64,000 nt of DNA from Lingula anatina (GCF_001039355.2 NW_019775147.1:283805-347804); one strand, 5' to 3'; shown: positions 20,586-47,752, counted from the first letter of the stretch. Translations and numbers: made by a program. The notes: generated from the sequence alone by a model not told the origin.

Positions 20586-22084
20586 TTTTGAGCATTAAAA
20601 TTCGTACAGTTACATTTTAAAAACTCTATTGTTTAACATAAATTGTGCACATAAGCTTAAATAAGTATATACATATAAGACTTATTTATATATAAGATAA
20701 AGAGAAGTTTGCAAGAAATATGATTTCTTTCGAATTTGCCGCTAAATTGCAAGGATATAAAAAATATTAAAATTTGCAAAAAGCGTGAAATGACATACTG
20801 TTTGAACGGGCTTTTGGAATAACTGATGCCATCTCAACGAATCGAACCACTCAGTATAACTAATGTCTAATCAAGTCTTTTCCTTCACCATTTTGACACA
20901 GTGGAATTAATAAAAGCATCATGGGTTTAGTAAAATGATGACCTAATTAAACAAATTGCGTCTCTATTACAAAATAGCGTATTGTTTGCCTTCACTGCCT
21001 GGGTCAGAGTTTGAGAGGTCGTATAGTCAAACACGTTTCATTAGTTTTACTGGTTGTTTCATAATTCCCTAAGCATTATACAGGTATCAATAACTGTTTC
21101 AAGCGGCAGGGCTGTATCGATATGCATTTGATATAAATAAAGGCCCAGGAGACGAATTTTGCTATGTTAGTTTTGGATATTAATCCACCTTTCCACAAAA
21201 TTGATAATAGAATAATAATAGAAATAATATTGTGTATCAAGTACAGAAAAACAGAAAACTTGCATTCAATGTCAGAATTATTTTTAGAGAGGTTGTGAAC
21301 AAATTCAATTTCCATTAGTCTTACTGGACGTTTCATATTTTCCTAAGCGTTATATACTGGTAGTATATCAAGTAAATTAGATTTTACTGATTTGCTTGTC
21401 AGTTTAATTAACATATGCATTGCAGTTTTGAAAATATGATGACTTAATTTTATATCTTATTTTGTATATAATACAAAATAACCGAGAGTTTGCCTTCATG
21501 GCCTGGGTGAAAGTTAGAGAGGTCGTAAACAAACACGTTTGCCATTAGGCTTACTGGTACTTTCATATTTTCCGAATGCGTTATACGGGTGTCCATTATC
21601 GTTTCTAGCGGTAGGGCTCTATCAATACAAAACTGTTTGCAGAAAATTAGCAAAAAACACCTCATTTGTATTTAAGATAAAGAGAAGTTTGCAAGAAAAT
21701 GATGTTTTCTTGCGAATTTTTTGCAACAAATTTGCTAGGATATAAAAAATTTGCAAAAATCTCGCAAGTGACAGACTGTTTGAACGGCCTTTTTTGAATT
21801 TTCTTTTTTGAACAATTGATCCTACAGATATTTCATCGAACCGAACTACTTAATGCAGCAAAAACCTTATCCAATTTTTCCTTCATCATTTTGACACACT
21901 GGAATTAATAAAAGAATCATGGGTTTGATAAAATGATGAACTTATAAAAAAGCACTGTGTATATCAAAACAAACTGCTTGCCTTCACTGTCTGGGTCAAG
22001 TAAGCGTTATACTGGTATCAACGGCCATTTTAAGTGGTAGGGCTATATTTTGATTAAAATATACATTTGATCTATAACTCTCCA

Positions 22085-22124
<40 letters not shown>

Positions 22125-22420
22125 GAAACATTAAAAAAATAATAATAAAGGATTAGGATACGTATCCTGTAATGTTAGAGTTGAATGTCAATTTGATAAT
22201 ATGCTAAAGATAGAAAGAGTATTGCGTATCAAACAGAATAACGAACGGCTTGCCTTCACTGTCAGAATCACTGTTAGTGGGATTGTGAACAAATTCGATT
22301 TCCATTAGTCTTACTTGTTGTTTCATATTTTTGTAAGTGCTATACTGGTACCCATTGCCGTTTCAAGCAGTAGGACTATTTTCATGCACATTTCGAATAG
22401 GTAAATTGATCAATGATGCT
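20090..22420 (-). repeat. ~140 bp unit array, main block (eight or more copies)
   Basis: Full or partial copies at about 20135-20285, 20340-20410, 20410-20510, 20985-21130, 21265-21365, 21485-21640, 21970-22060 and 22245-22400. Several read open on the minus strand with a shared pattern (NMK.PV.LM.N.FVY.LSN.DPG) and others carry stops or indels. AAT runs at 20549-20585 and 22087-22124 and a poly-A run at 20301-20326 lie between copies. Confidence 0.7.
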
Positions 22421-22519
22421 TCAAATATGCTAAAAAATACTTAAAATATTAGGAGACGTAGTTAATACCCGATATAAATTTAACACTCCGCAACTTTTCA
22501 ACAACTTGTCGCTCAGGAT

Positions 22520-23067
22520 GAACTAAAAATGTTCTCAATTCTTCTCTTAAACTCATTAGATGATAGTGGTAATAAGTCTCAACTTCATTTCTGCACAATA
22601 TTAAAGCTTATTTTGTCTGTTAAAGTTTTCGGTCACAACCTGACCATCCTCAGTGTGTGCTGTTATAAAGTGCTTCACAGCTGGGTAGAGCATGGAATAT
22701 TTATGTTCGATATTACAAGACAGCAAGGAACAATTTCCATCGGAAAAGATAGGACGGGGGATTAATGTCTTCGCAACGTGTTCAAGTATTCGATAATGTT
22801 AAAACGGCAAATTTGCAGATATTTTCATATAGCCAAATTCATAATTAATGCTTTTCGATGAGAGAAAAATGATTGAAACATTTAAACGGGGCCTTTGGTA
22901 ATGGGGGTATAAATAAATGGAAATATTCAGATGAGAACGACAGTCATTGGTTGGTTTGTCATATGTCACGTGTGTCACCACGGACGGCAAGACACGTACT
23001 GGCAGTGTATAAAATAAAATAGATTTACTGACAAGTTTCATTCCGATCAGATTGCAGTGTAAACAAG
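22520..23067 (+). promoter_or_regulatory. Repeat F copy and candidate TATA promoter/5'UTR exon of gene B
   Basis: The fullest copy of repeat F ends with 'gtgtataaaataaaat' (TATA-like, about 23007-23022). About 45 bp later comes AAACAAG|GTAAGT (donor after 23067). The signal-peptide exon of gene B is preceded by an acceptor and so needs an upstream non-coding exon, and this is a good candidate for it. Transcription is inferred, not shown. Confidence 0.4.
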
Positions 23068-23845
23068 GTAAGTTTATATTGACAGAAATTTATTTTACCA
23101 TTGCGAGTCTCACTTTTAATTTATGATGAAGATAAATGTTGTGTTATATGTATTACTGTGTACATATTATATGCATAACCTGCTGCACAAAGGTTGACAA
23201 CATTTTACCGTTACTTTACAAGCGTCATCGTGAGGGGCCTTAACGTGCATGTCAACTTACATTCTGTTTAAACTTAAGTTTAAGATACACACAAGCCATA
23301 CGATTATCATTGCCAATGGAACATTATTCAATGAATTGGTTTCGCATCCAAGGCATGCAGCTGATTAGCACATTAAGACAGCGTTCCAGACCTAGATCGA
23401 TGTACATGTAACAGGATTAATCCATCTCCCAGCGGTTTCTCGCGTAATTGCTATCAGCAATTAAGCTAGTTAGTTCTCAACGAGAATCCCCTCAGGGATA
23501 GATCAATCCATAGTTAGTGCGGTAGGGTCTGAGAATGGTGAAACGTGCAATCCCATCAGGGAATTTAGAAATCAGTTTGGTTGTGCAGTAGCAATTTTTG
23601 GGGAAATAGACACGGGGAAAGGGACACAATTCATTGATTATAAACAGACGTTTACAAATGTTGGCAAGTAGGATAGCGGTTTTTGATTTAAGTATCAGAA
23701 TAAGCATATGTGGGAAATGAGAGGCACTGACGTAGATAAACATACCAACACCTTGGCCAGCATTAATTAAGAATATTCATGACCGTAATCGTGTTTCTGT
23801 TTTTTTTAGCAACAGAGCATACATCACTGACTCTGCTCACTGGTT

Positions 23846-37889
<14,044 letters not shown>

Positions 37890-39255
37890 GAACATATCCC
37901 CAAAGCAAAAAAGAGTCCACCTGGACAAAATAACTACATTTCTTTTCCTCTTGCACTGATAGGAAATTTTGGAAGTATCACAGAAAAAAGAAAAAGGCTT
38001 GCATATTAAACGTGATTAGTTACATGTACATTGAATATAAGCACTCTTACACATATAACCTTGCCTCTTACCACTACTTTACCCAAACTTAACACCTGTT
38101 TATATGAATCTCCTTATTTTGATAAATCTGAAATGACTGCCAAAAGTTTAAAAACACCAATTTTTACTACAGTTTGCTAATATATTCAATTATATCGCAT
38201 TTTAGACATACTTTAGAACTCATTACACAAATATTTTTCTGTCCTAGGTACCTTGTTATGTGCAACTTTTGAAGTTATGTATATACAGGGTTTAACAAGA
38301 TGGGTGATATATCCAACAGAGAAATATAATTACCATTAAAAAATCTTTGGGTAATACATTTTTCACTTCTGGGTCACAGTCGGGCTAAAGAAGTGGGCAA
38401 GTATTAGGCAAGATTATACAATCTACTAACCAGAAATATCACACTAATGCAAAGGAACAAGTCATTACCCAATGTTTGCGTTTTTATGCAGCTTCTTGAT
38501 GGATTTTTTTCATTAAATTTCACCAATAAAATTGTACTTCCAATGATCATTTTAGGTTCCATTTGATCACTACCAACTCCCCGACCCAGTGGTAGCCAAT
38601 ACACACCATACCATATAACTGTCATCATGGATACTTTCTACCAGTGCCAGATAATTCGAAAAAATACTTCTCACCAACTGTCCTCCATACATTTACTTCT
38701 GTCCCCAACAGGAACACATAGAAACATGGTTTGCCTATTTTAACTTTTTGCTGCCAAGTAAACAGTCATGACACGTTCTCTACGAGTAGGGACATGATCA
38801 CTATCTCATCTATGAGTGTGGCCCCATAGGTTGGCTTGACCCAAGCAATCTTGCCAATATCCCTGTTTGGTAATGACGTTGTCTAACCCTCTGGAAATGT
38901 CCAATATTTGGCAATTCTGCAGTCTGAAAAAAATTCCCCTTTATCAGCTGTTTGGTTAAAATTGCAACCTTCTCACTTAAGAGCCACATTATAAAAATAT
39001 AGAAGGCGTAGTGATATTTAAATGATAACGCTCATTTTCACGATGATCAGTTGCCTACTCGTTATGAATTCTGTTGCTGTGATGTGCAGAAATGGAATAA
39101 CACACGTCTTAGCTGGGAGAGTACATAAGTAATGTATATTCCAATAGTAATTGACTAATATGTTTTACATGCAAGGGTATTCTCGACCTTTGTTTTGATT
39201 CTGTAGAGATTTCAAGGAAATTATTATGGAGAAACAAATGATTTTGCCATTTAAA
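37890..39255. other. 3' flank of gene B; duplicated to about 38640, then unique
   Basis: 37890-38640 matches the gene A flank. Beyond it no gene is seen. Confidence 0.5.
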
Positions 39256-39259
39256 CTAG

Positions 39260-39771
39260 TATTATAATGACGACGATGTTCTGGAGTCTTCAATCATTTA
39301 TTCACCACTTAATTTTCATACAAATTTACCCATATTTATACTCTAATTCTCCGTACTGATCACGCGTGTAATTAGGTTCTTTTTATTGTTTTTGGCGTGA
39401 TTTCCAGAAACTTTCCATTGTCATGTTTACTTTACCATAGAACATTCCCTTATTAGGTAATGTCTAAGAGCCTTGTTTTCAACTAAACTCATCCGAAATA
39501 CTATTTGCATTACTCATACTTGAATCATGTCCAAAACTTAGTTATCATGTGATAAATAGTTGATCATAAAAATCTGTTATGAAATTAACCAATCACATTA
39601 AATGTTATTGGCTTTGACCTTTTCCATCTTTTTCTGACACTAAAAACATGTTCTACACTTGTTAACACTCGATGAAACTTAATTTGCACTCAATATCACT
39701 CTTCATCTATTTGATTTCCCTTTCATTACTAATTGTAATTAGTGTAAGCGTAAGTAATTAACTTTACAACA
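39260..39771 (-). mobile_element. Solo LTR of a retrotransposon
   Basis: Read on the minus strand it starts TGTTGTAAAG, has a TATAAATA-like box and a GAATAAAT signal, and ends ATTATAATA. It is flanked by CTAG at 39256-39259 and 39772-39775, a likely target duplication. It aligns along its length with 55731-56260. There is no internal coding region on either side, so it is a solo LTR. Confidence 0.75.
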
Positions 39772-40249
39772 CTAGCATGAAAATCAATACAAAACTAGAA
39801 CTCATACCTTCAACAACTCTTGCTGTACCGATCGAGAGTAAAAATATTAAGTTATAAGTGTGTCAGATCTTCAAGTAGCAAAAACCTCCAATTCAATCGT
39901 TTAAGTGATTTGCATAGGTAAAATACAACCTAAATCATTTTTACAGAATTACTATCCATAGACCTGCTTTTATTGTAAGTTTCCAGTTTTTGTGTGTGTA
40001 TGAAGATAGAAACTGGTGAAATTCGCTCGTGATGATTAAATTTACATCTTTAGATTTAAAGGCGTGCTTATAGTTAGTGATTTTCCCAGCGGCTCACATT
40101 AACATGCCTTTTTCACAAGACACCCTGTAGCTGGATGATTGCATGGTAAGATTCAACATATATTTAATGAAAATTGGCGTGAAGACATGTCCTGGTAAAT
40201 CATACTTGACTTTAACTAAAGGCGTAAATATTTATTCTCGGCAGAATTA

Positions 40250-41245
40250 TGAGATGTATGATATTTTCACAATTGCACTGATTTTGACCATTTTCAATCT
40301 TTAAATACATTAGATACGTATACAAAAAATTACCGAATAATTTTGGTATAAGAGTAAATAGTTCATTGAAATAAACATCTCCCATCATAGCCAAGTTATT
40401 TATTTCCTTTTAATATCTGTTCAACGCATTAATATATTATTAATATAAAGGCTATATATGAAGTTAACCTCAGCAGCAAATCCACGATAGAGCAACGTTA
40501 GTTGGCCTGTTGATAAGGAGCAATTACAGTATATATTTAATATATGATATTTTCACAATTGCACTGATTTTGACCATTTTCAATCTTTAAATACATTAGA
40601 TACGTATACAAAAAATTACCGAATAATTTTGGTATAAGAGTAAATAGTTCATTGAAATAAACATCTCCCATCATAGCCAAGTTATTTATTTCCTTTTAAT
40701 ATCTGTTCAACGCATTAATATATTTTATAACAAGCTTTTCTGCTTCAGTTATCTTTTATTTTTCTTTACCATACGTGTAATATGCAAAGAAATAGCATTA
40801 AAATGTGAATGGTGACAGATTAAGAATATGAAAAATGCCTTCATATGCTTATTGCGGATCAAAAGTTTACGTCATTATACATGTTTAACTATCAGACTTG
40901 AAAATCAGTTTTACTTTCGTGACAATTTTATTTCACAAAGCCTTCTTTTCTATTCCCTTTCTACATTTCTTCTTTACCATCTGAAGGGAGGGGGTCTCTG
41001 GTATATGACGTTGGTCTAGAAAGGTGCAGCAAGGTACCCCCTTATCTTCACCAACCTGGGTGGGCATCTTAGGCAAGTACTGGCACACCTCTAACCTCCC
41101 CCTCCACTTTGACAAGGGGTATGACCTCATTGCCTTGCTGGCGGCTAAATATAGGCCAAAGGCTATATATGAAGTTAACCTCAGCAGCAAATCCACGATA
41201 GAGCAACGTTAGTTGGCCTGTTGATAAGGAGCAATTACAGTAACT
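40250..41245. repeat. Nested local duplications
   Basis: A block of about 185 bp (40258-40440) is repeated almost exactly at 40546-40730. The ~90 bp between them (40447-40530) is a copy of 41157-41240. The identity is very high, implying a recent event or an assembly artefact. Confidence 0.8.
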
Positions 41246-41446
41246 GGTAGACCGTGCAGACGACCTGTTAAATTTTGTCACAGACAATATTTGTACCGAT
41301 TTCCGTCGGGAACGTGCCAAAACCAATGTGGTTAGTCAGGTTTTAGTTTTGAACAACTCTCTTGGGGAAATATGGTGTAAGACCTCTAGACAGAAAGCTA
41401 ATGCATCCGAAGAATCAGTTAATTCTGAAAAGGGTGCAGCAGTTGG

Positions 41447-41491
41447 CCTTCTCCCCCCCCCCACCCCCCCACCCCCCACCCCCACCCCCCG
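41447..41491. repeat. C-rich low-complexity tract
   Basis: Cytosine runs broken by single A, of the type that stalls sequencing. Confidence 0.9.
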
Positions 41492-41849
41492 GTGAGGTCA
41501 TCTTGGATTACTGGTCTATAAAGGTAAAGGGCAAAACTGGACCACCAAAACAGCTCATTAAGAATTACTGGACAACCCAACATTGAACAAGACATGAGGC
41601 CTTTCCCACATACAGGACAGGGCGCTAAAGACTATTCCAAATAATTTAATTTAGATGAAAGTGAGTAACTTATAGAATGTTCTAAAGATATATGACTTTT
41701 CTTCAGCTGGACGCATGACCAGGAGTAAAGAATACGATAGCTTTATATTATTTCTTACATGAGACATAAACAGTGAAAAATTCATACAGAAACATCTTTT
41801 TCTTTATCACTATTGTTTTCGACTTCAACATAAGGGCATGCCTAGTTAC

Positions 41850-42662
41850 AGTGATAGTAATAATTTTGTTTCCATTGTACACCGGTTTAACAACGTTCGA
41901 AATGTTTTAATCCCTATCTTGTGAATAGAAGGGGGCGGACAAACAATGGAGGGCCGTATAAATCCCTTCAAAATTCTAACGCACAAACACAATAGCTTAG
42001 GCGGAATAACACAATACTTAAGACGAGTGAACCCCATGGCGCCGGTTTCTGTGGTCCAGCGCGAGCGCGACAATCCGCTGTAACTAGGTGTAATTAACAG
42101 CAGGATACATCAGCCAGAAGGTCCCTATTGTTTGTTGCGGCGATAGGATTATAGCTTTAAGAGGCTCAAACCAATGCTAACGCGTGCCACGCGAAGCAAA
42201 CTGTCTTTTTGTTCACTAGTTTGGTACGCGCAGCTGGTTTTTAGTGTTGCTAACAAACTGCTAGTTAAATTTGTTATCAGTTATTTCACCCAATATGAAA
42301 TATCCACAGTCAAAAATCAAACTTAGTATTGATTGTTTGATCGAAATGCATGAGCGTCAGCATCAATCTGTCTCAAAAAATTCTTATTGCATTAATTTAT
42401 AAATGTATAATTTATTAATGTACTTACGTTTTAATTTGAAACATCTGCATTCAAGTATTCAAGTATTTATAAAACATGGATGATACCGAATGAGGAATAA
42501 GGAAAGAATATATTACTTATACTATACTTATATTATAATATTGAAATTAAATGAGGTGAATTGACAGAGGCGCAAGGACAATCCAACTCCAACGTGCAAC
42601 AGGGGGAAGTCTGACTGTGTGATCATACAATATACGAAAGTACGGTCAATTAACAGTGTAAA
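41850..42662. repeat. Second copy of the 13.0-13.83 kb repeat
   Basis: Same orientation as the first copy, ending at 'cggtcaattaacagtgta'. The MITE follows that point in the first copy but is absent here. Confidence 0.75.
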
Positions 42663-44172
42663 TCATCAGTTAAAGAGGAGGGGGTCTTACTGTAGTTCGC
42701 TATCTATTGTTAAACGTGACTGTTATTTTCTCTCGATCAAGCTTAAACCATGTATAAAATTACTGTGTCTCCGGATGCCGTTCAGAAACGCCATGTCGAA
42801 AATATTTTGCTACAGTTAGAAACATGGTACAGTAGGTTAGCATAAGTTAAGCAACAACCAGTATGAAGAACAACACCCTTTTTAAATGAGGCAAGACACC
42901 CTCCTCGCACTGATTATTGCCTTGAGGAAGACATTATGCAACAAGGCAAAGGAGTTATGCACAGTTCTTTCAACTCGTGTGTGAATACAACACATTCTTT
43001 GTCCCTTTTACAAGACAATGGAGGCGAGCAAGTGGGGTAATAATAATATACATTGTACAATAAAAAGGAAATTAGTTAAGAAAGCTTACTTCAGGTCAGC
43101 CCTTTGCGGTCTTGAGTCGCTGTTGATATTGTGCGATTAATATTGAAGTATACCTCCTTCGCCTGCATGTAAACGTGTTACTTTTCCTCATGTTCACTAT
43201 ATTTCTTTTAGGAGGTTGAGACAAGGCGATGAGACCAATAAAAGTAAAGGTTAATCTAAATAATTAGATGCGATTTTTGTGAAATGACTTATTAAGTGAT
43301 GTGCGTGTACCTAACAGGAATATTGGTTTTAAAAGAACAAATATAAATATGTTGGATGGATTAAATCACCGACTTAGTTATATTTTAACTAAATGTGTTC
43401 ATTTACACAGTAACACAGATAATATTTATAAGTTGTCTGTCGTTCAGCACGCATCATAGGCGAGTAGCTAAACAGTGAAGATGATCAATCCAAGCACAAT
43501 CTAGGTGTTGTTTACAAAATAGATCATGATGAATAAACTTAATTACGCTTCAATAAATAATCAACACACGGTTCGTTTATTGTCACTTGAAATCTTTCGT
43601 TGAAAGACTTTCAATGAAAATCTTGGTTGCTGAGAAATTTGAGAATTAAGAAAGTGTTGCTTAACTTATGAGCATCAGTGTATATATGTACAGTCCCGTT
43701 AAATATCTTGTTAAAGATTATTAAATATGCACACAAGGATTACCCAATGTGAATTTATTTCGTTCACAAATTAAAAACATCTTCATTGGTTTGAATAATG
43801 AAAACTATATTTGGCTTTTGAAGACAGGGCTGTTTAACCGTTTTGAGGTCTTATTTCCAATTCCTGCCGTCACGAGTGAAATTAAACTATTGATTTTGAC
43901 GAAGAACGTCAAAATCACTTATAACTAAAACCGGGATTACGTATAATAATTATGTGAACCATTTTGGATATTGCACACATGTACCCCACTGATTAAGTGT
44001 TGACATTTCCATCTATACATGTTATTGAATATGACGCACTGAAGTGATGATCCCACTTCTTTTTTTATTAGCATTGAATGCACTCGCCATAGCGAAGACA
44101 GGTTTACACTCTTGAATTGCTCTCAATTTTTACCTGTATGTGAACATCATTATCTGATTTTGCGTGTTTCAG
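42663..44172. other. No gene seen
   Basis: AT-rich. A perfect 11 bp hairpin (TGATTTTGACG, loop of 5) lies at 43891-43917. No candidate first exon for the gene at 44173 could be supported here. Confidence 0.4.
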
Positions 44173-45056
44173 TCAGTGGAACACCGTGTCAGACTGATTA
44201 TGACTGCAACTCAAGGACAACAGATTGTCTGGGCATCAGTATGGGCAACCCAACATTCTTTGGAAATTCTGGCACCCAAACACCATTCTCGTCGGATTCG
44301 TCGGCATTGCTGGTTGTAAGTATACTCTTAATTGATCACACTGTTTGTTGTAAAACAGCTAAAAGTAAACAATAATAAGTAGACAAAGAGCGTGAATCCG
44401 TGGTGTTAATTTGTAGTAATTGATGAGTGTAATGCACTTCGCCATTCACATTTTCATATTGAAAAGGCATAACCATGCAAGATATCTTTATTTATATTGC
44501 ATTCTGATTTTATCAGAGCACAATGGAAAATATACACAATAAACTCGAGGAATTGATGAATTTGATACATCACATTATTAATGATTTGCTTGATTAATTG
44601 TAAAAAAGCGTTAGATGTTGAGATATATACGATCCTATAAGGAAAGAACCTACAATGGTTTTTGGTAGGGGCAGAAAGAAATTTATAAACTGACGAAGGG
44701 GCATGTGTTTCAAGCTTTCATGGTAAATTATAAAAACGCGACTGAATTACATTTTTTCCGAAATAATAAGGTAATACGCATGTCTTCTTTAACCTTCGAG
44801 ATAATCTCGAATCTAAATAAACTAGTCATTAAGCACTGAGTTTTCACAATGCAAATGATCATTATTCGTTTATTTATTTTTTTTTTATTTGTTTGCCAGC
44901 CCCTGGTATCAGTTATATGTAGCTTCAACGACAGGAACATAGTGGATGTAACCAAGTTATATTTCTGTTTTGGAGCAACCTCATCCACGTTGGGCCAATG
45001 TGCTGAATTAGGTGGTACCAGTAAGTGTTTGGATTGCAATGTATTACTTGGTATTG

Positions 45057-45104
<48 letters not shown>

Positions 45105-47417
45105 AACAGAGAAGGAGATTAGTCGGCTCTTCTTTCATGAATGATCCACCATATTTGATACGCGGATCAGAAGATCCGAGTATCATCTATCGTGAATGAC
45201 CTCAATTATATTTTTGCATACAAAAACAAAAGACAGACAACGGTAGTTAAGCAACCTTTCTATTTCATTCATTACTCTAGAGTGAAACTCTAGAGCATGG
45301 TCTGACCAGTCGTTAAATATCCACGACTCGGTGGAGAGGTTTAAGCTACTCTTACAACCGGTCGTGCGTGCTTCTACGAGCGGTTTGCGTGTAAAAAATT
45401 GGCCAAGTAGTAAGATACACGCACGTGGAGCGTAATATTTTTGGTGGACGCAAACACGACGCAAAGCACGCAGCCCGAAAACTGGCCGGCCAGTTTTTCG
45501 CTACGACCTGTCTACGACAATTAGAACGCCTGGAGCAAGCTCGTACCACGCAAGACAAAAGTACTGAGTAAGTGCGCTAGGCGTGCGTGTAACGCAGGAA
45601 AAGCATGCAGAAATTACGGGGTATTTTACCACGAAGACGTACTTACCACGCAAGAGACTCGTAAGTTAAACTTGCTTTCAATGTACGTGTTAACAAAAAG
45701 GGGGGTGAGCGCACTTCCTCCGTGCGTTTATCTTACTTCCAAAGTGCGTGGCGAGTACTACTACCATACCTGTGAAGTGCGTCACACTAAGACGACGACG
45801 TGCCCAGCACGATAAAAGTGCAGGCGATCCCGAGCAACCACTGCCAGCATTGCGTCACGATCTTCGGCCTCCTCTAGCATTAGCAGCTGTAGAAGTCGAT
45901 GGCGCATCCTTCTTGGAAGTGCCTGTTTGGAAGCCAAAACAGTGAATGATGAAGAGACTCGGTGCTCCCTTTTATATTATTTTGATTATCCGTGCGTTCC
46001 ACTTCCGTGCTTATTACGTTTCTCTTACTTCGTAAGTACGGTTTCTGAAAACGTACGCTTCACTTGCAATACACGTATGATTATCTCACTCACTGTGTGC
46101 GACACGAGTACAGATCGTACGTGCTCCTTACTTCTTTCTACTTCCAAAAAAAGGCGTACAGACCACTTGCGGCCCCACGTTTAGAGCACGACACACCTAC
46201 TCATAAAGTACTTACTACTTCGTCCGCTGCGATTTAATTTTCATCCTGCGACAACGCTACGTCTGACGAGAACTCCGAGGACGCACGATCTCTAAGCACG
46301 CACGACGGGTTGTAAGAGAGGCTTTAGCGAACGACGGACAACGAAGACGAAGGACGAACATGTGCACTACGTCATCACTTTACGCTCATCATAACCTCAT
46401 TTTTCGTAGTTCGTCCTTTTAATGAAGGAAGATTTTATGAATTCCTCGTAAAAAAAGGCAGTACGAATTTAGATCGTTCACACATTAATACACGTTTGAT
46501 ACGCGTTAAATCACGTTTGCTGGCAAATGAACATAAGTTTCTTTGCATGATTGCCTTCGGGTTGTTTGATCGTAGGCCTAAGTGAAAATGGATATATAGT
46601 CAATAGTTACAAACTGATAATTTTTTCCTCACCCTGCTCTTTTGTTATCGTATTCGTACTTCGACTTCGAAACGAAACTCATAACTAGCGCGAGGCCGTC
46701 TACCGATCACTAACTGACTACTGCTTCGTGAAACACTGAAAACCTTCCTATTAATGTCGCTTTAAAAGCGGTTCATAAGAGACTACCAAAGAGCCACTTG
46801 AGAAACTACCAATAGCATTGAGACCGTCGGTTCATGTCACTATACTTATTTTATAAATATAACAGGTTGTCTGTGGAATTAGACAAAGAAAATATCGAAT
46901 GAAAGTTCGAACTGTAATACACACAAATCTGGAAGAGAGGAACTTCTGTATTTTCTTTGGGATGTTTCAATCAGATGTTTCCCCAAGAATACTTGACATT
47001 TTTTGAGTAAAGGTTGGGTTTTTTTAATAAGGCCAAGCCTATGGATGTCACTAATTTAAATGACGTGATTTGTTGAACTCGGGTAAACTTAACGAACAAA
47101 TTATTGGTTTATAAATGATAGATAATTTATTTCTGTCGGTGAAGGATGGTCAAATGTCTTTTATTTTGGTTTATTGTCTTTTATTTATTTATGTGTGTAT
47201 TTATTGGATTTTACCCTCCATTTAATTATGATTTTTATTTCTTTCAGTTCCACCGGTGACAAATATCAATTATAAAGATATTGTCTTCCCACAGGCACTT
47301 CAGAGGGATCTCTGGAGAAGTCTGTTAATTCCAAGGTACCCCGGGGTGACATTCAACCCGAATGATATTACTACCTACTTTTCAACATCCACTCTGGACA
47401 ACATTGTTCCGGTGTAA
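44173..47417 (+). CDS. Unrecognised gene, three 3' exons
   Basis: Exons 44173-44315, 44900-45020 and 47248-47417 have good acceptors (GTTTCAG, TTTGCCAG, TCTTTCAG) and donors (GTAAGT twice). The phases are compatible (1 in, 0, 1, stop), giving about 144 residues. Exon 1 reads SGTPCQTDYDCNSRTTDC, then a Ser/Gly/Thr-rich part. Exon 2 reads VICSFNDRNIVDV and FCFGATSSTLGQCAELGG. Exon 3 reads PPVTNINYKDIVFPQAL to LDNIVPV, then TAA. The spaced cysteines suggest a secreted or extracellular protein. I do not recognise the family. The start exon is missing; because it enters in phase 1 it could in principle be joined to an SRCR-type upstream exon. The exons are inferred from splice logic alone. Confidence 0.5.
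45060..45100. repeat. (GA)n microsatellite
   Basis: About 20 GA dinucleotides, in the second intron of the unrecognised gene. Confidence 0.95.
45250..46360. other. CpG-rich island-like block in AT-rich DNA
   Basis: About 1.1 kb with many ACG/CGT words and repeats of TACCACGCAAGA (about 45543 and 45641). Short frames on both strands are Arg-rich, with no firm domain. It may be an inserted DNA transposon remnant. Confidence 0.45.
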
Positions 47418-47674
47418 CGAAATTGTCGGTCCACGTAACAGAAAGTCCGCCCTCCATTTTGTAAGGTTAGGGTCACCCTTGCGTAGGTGGGTCAAAATCT
47501 AGTTCGAGACTTACCTCAAATGAATGGGAGACATACTCTCTGAAATGAAAAACTTTTTTGCCAATAATTTCTATCAGAGAGCGTGGTCATGACATAGAAA
47601 TAGGAGCGTGTGTCTTTCATCTTGGAAATGATGTTCTGTTAATGAAATAATCTGTTATGTAATTAAAGTTGCTG

Positions 47675-47677
<3 letters not shown>

Positions 47678-47749
<72 letters not shown>
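47678..47749. repeat. (TA)n microsatellite
   Basis: Pure AT dinucleotides, about 70 bp, just after the unrecognised gene. Confidence 0.95.

Positions 47750-47752
<3 letters not shown>

Larger units (their letters stand above)
17600..20935. repeat. Tandem duplication of a ~1.6-1.7 kb unit
   Basis: Unit 1 is about 17602-19331 (with the gap) and unit 2 about 19334-20935. Both begin with 'tgtatgtcgaatacagcacg', contain repeat F, the ~140 bp unit pieces and an (AAT)n run, and end with 'ggaattaataaaagcatc'. Confidence 0.8.

Noticed and set aside
39050-39130. Possible signal-peptide start (MISCLLVMNSVAVMC) as first exon of the gene at 44173
   Set aside because: No donor in the needed phase 1 and no supporting context.
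44849-45199. 116-codon continuous frame through the GA repeat
   Set aside because: The convincing part (44900-45020) is an exon ending at a GTAAGT donor. The rest is a (GA)n Arg-Glu run in the intron.
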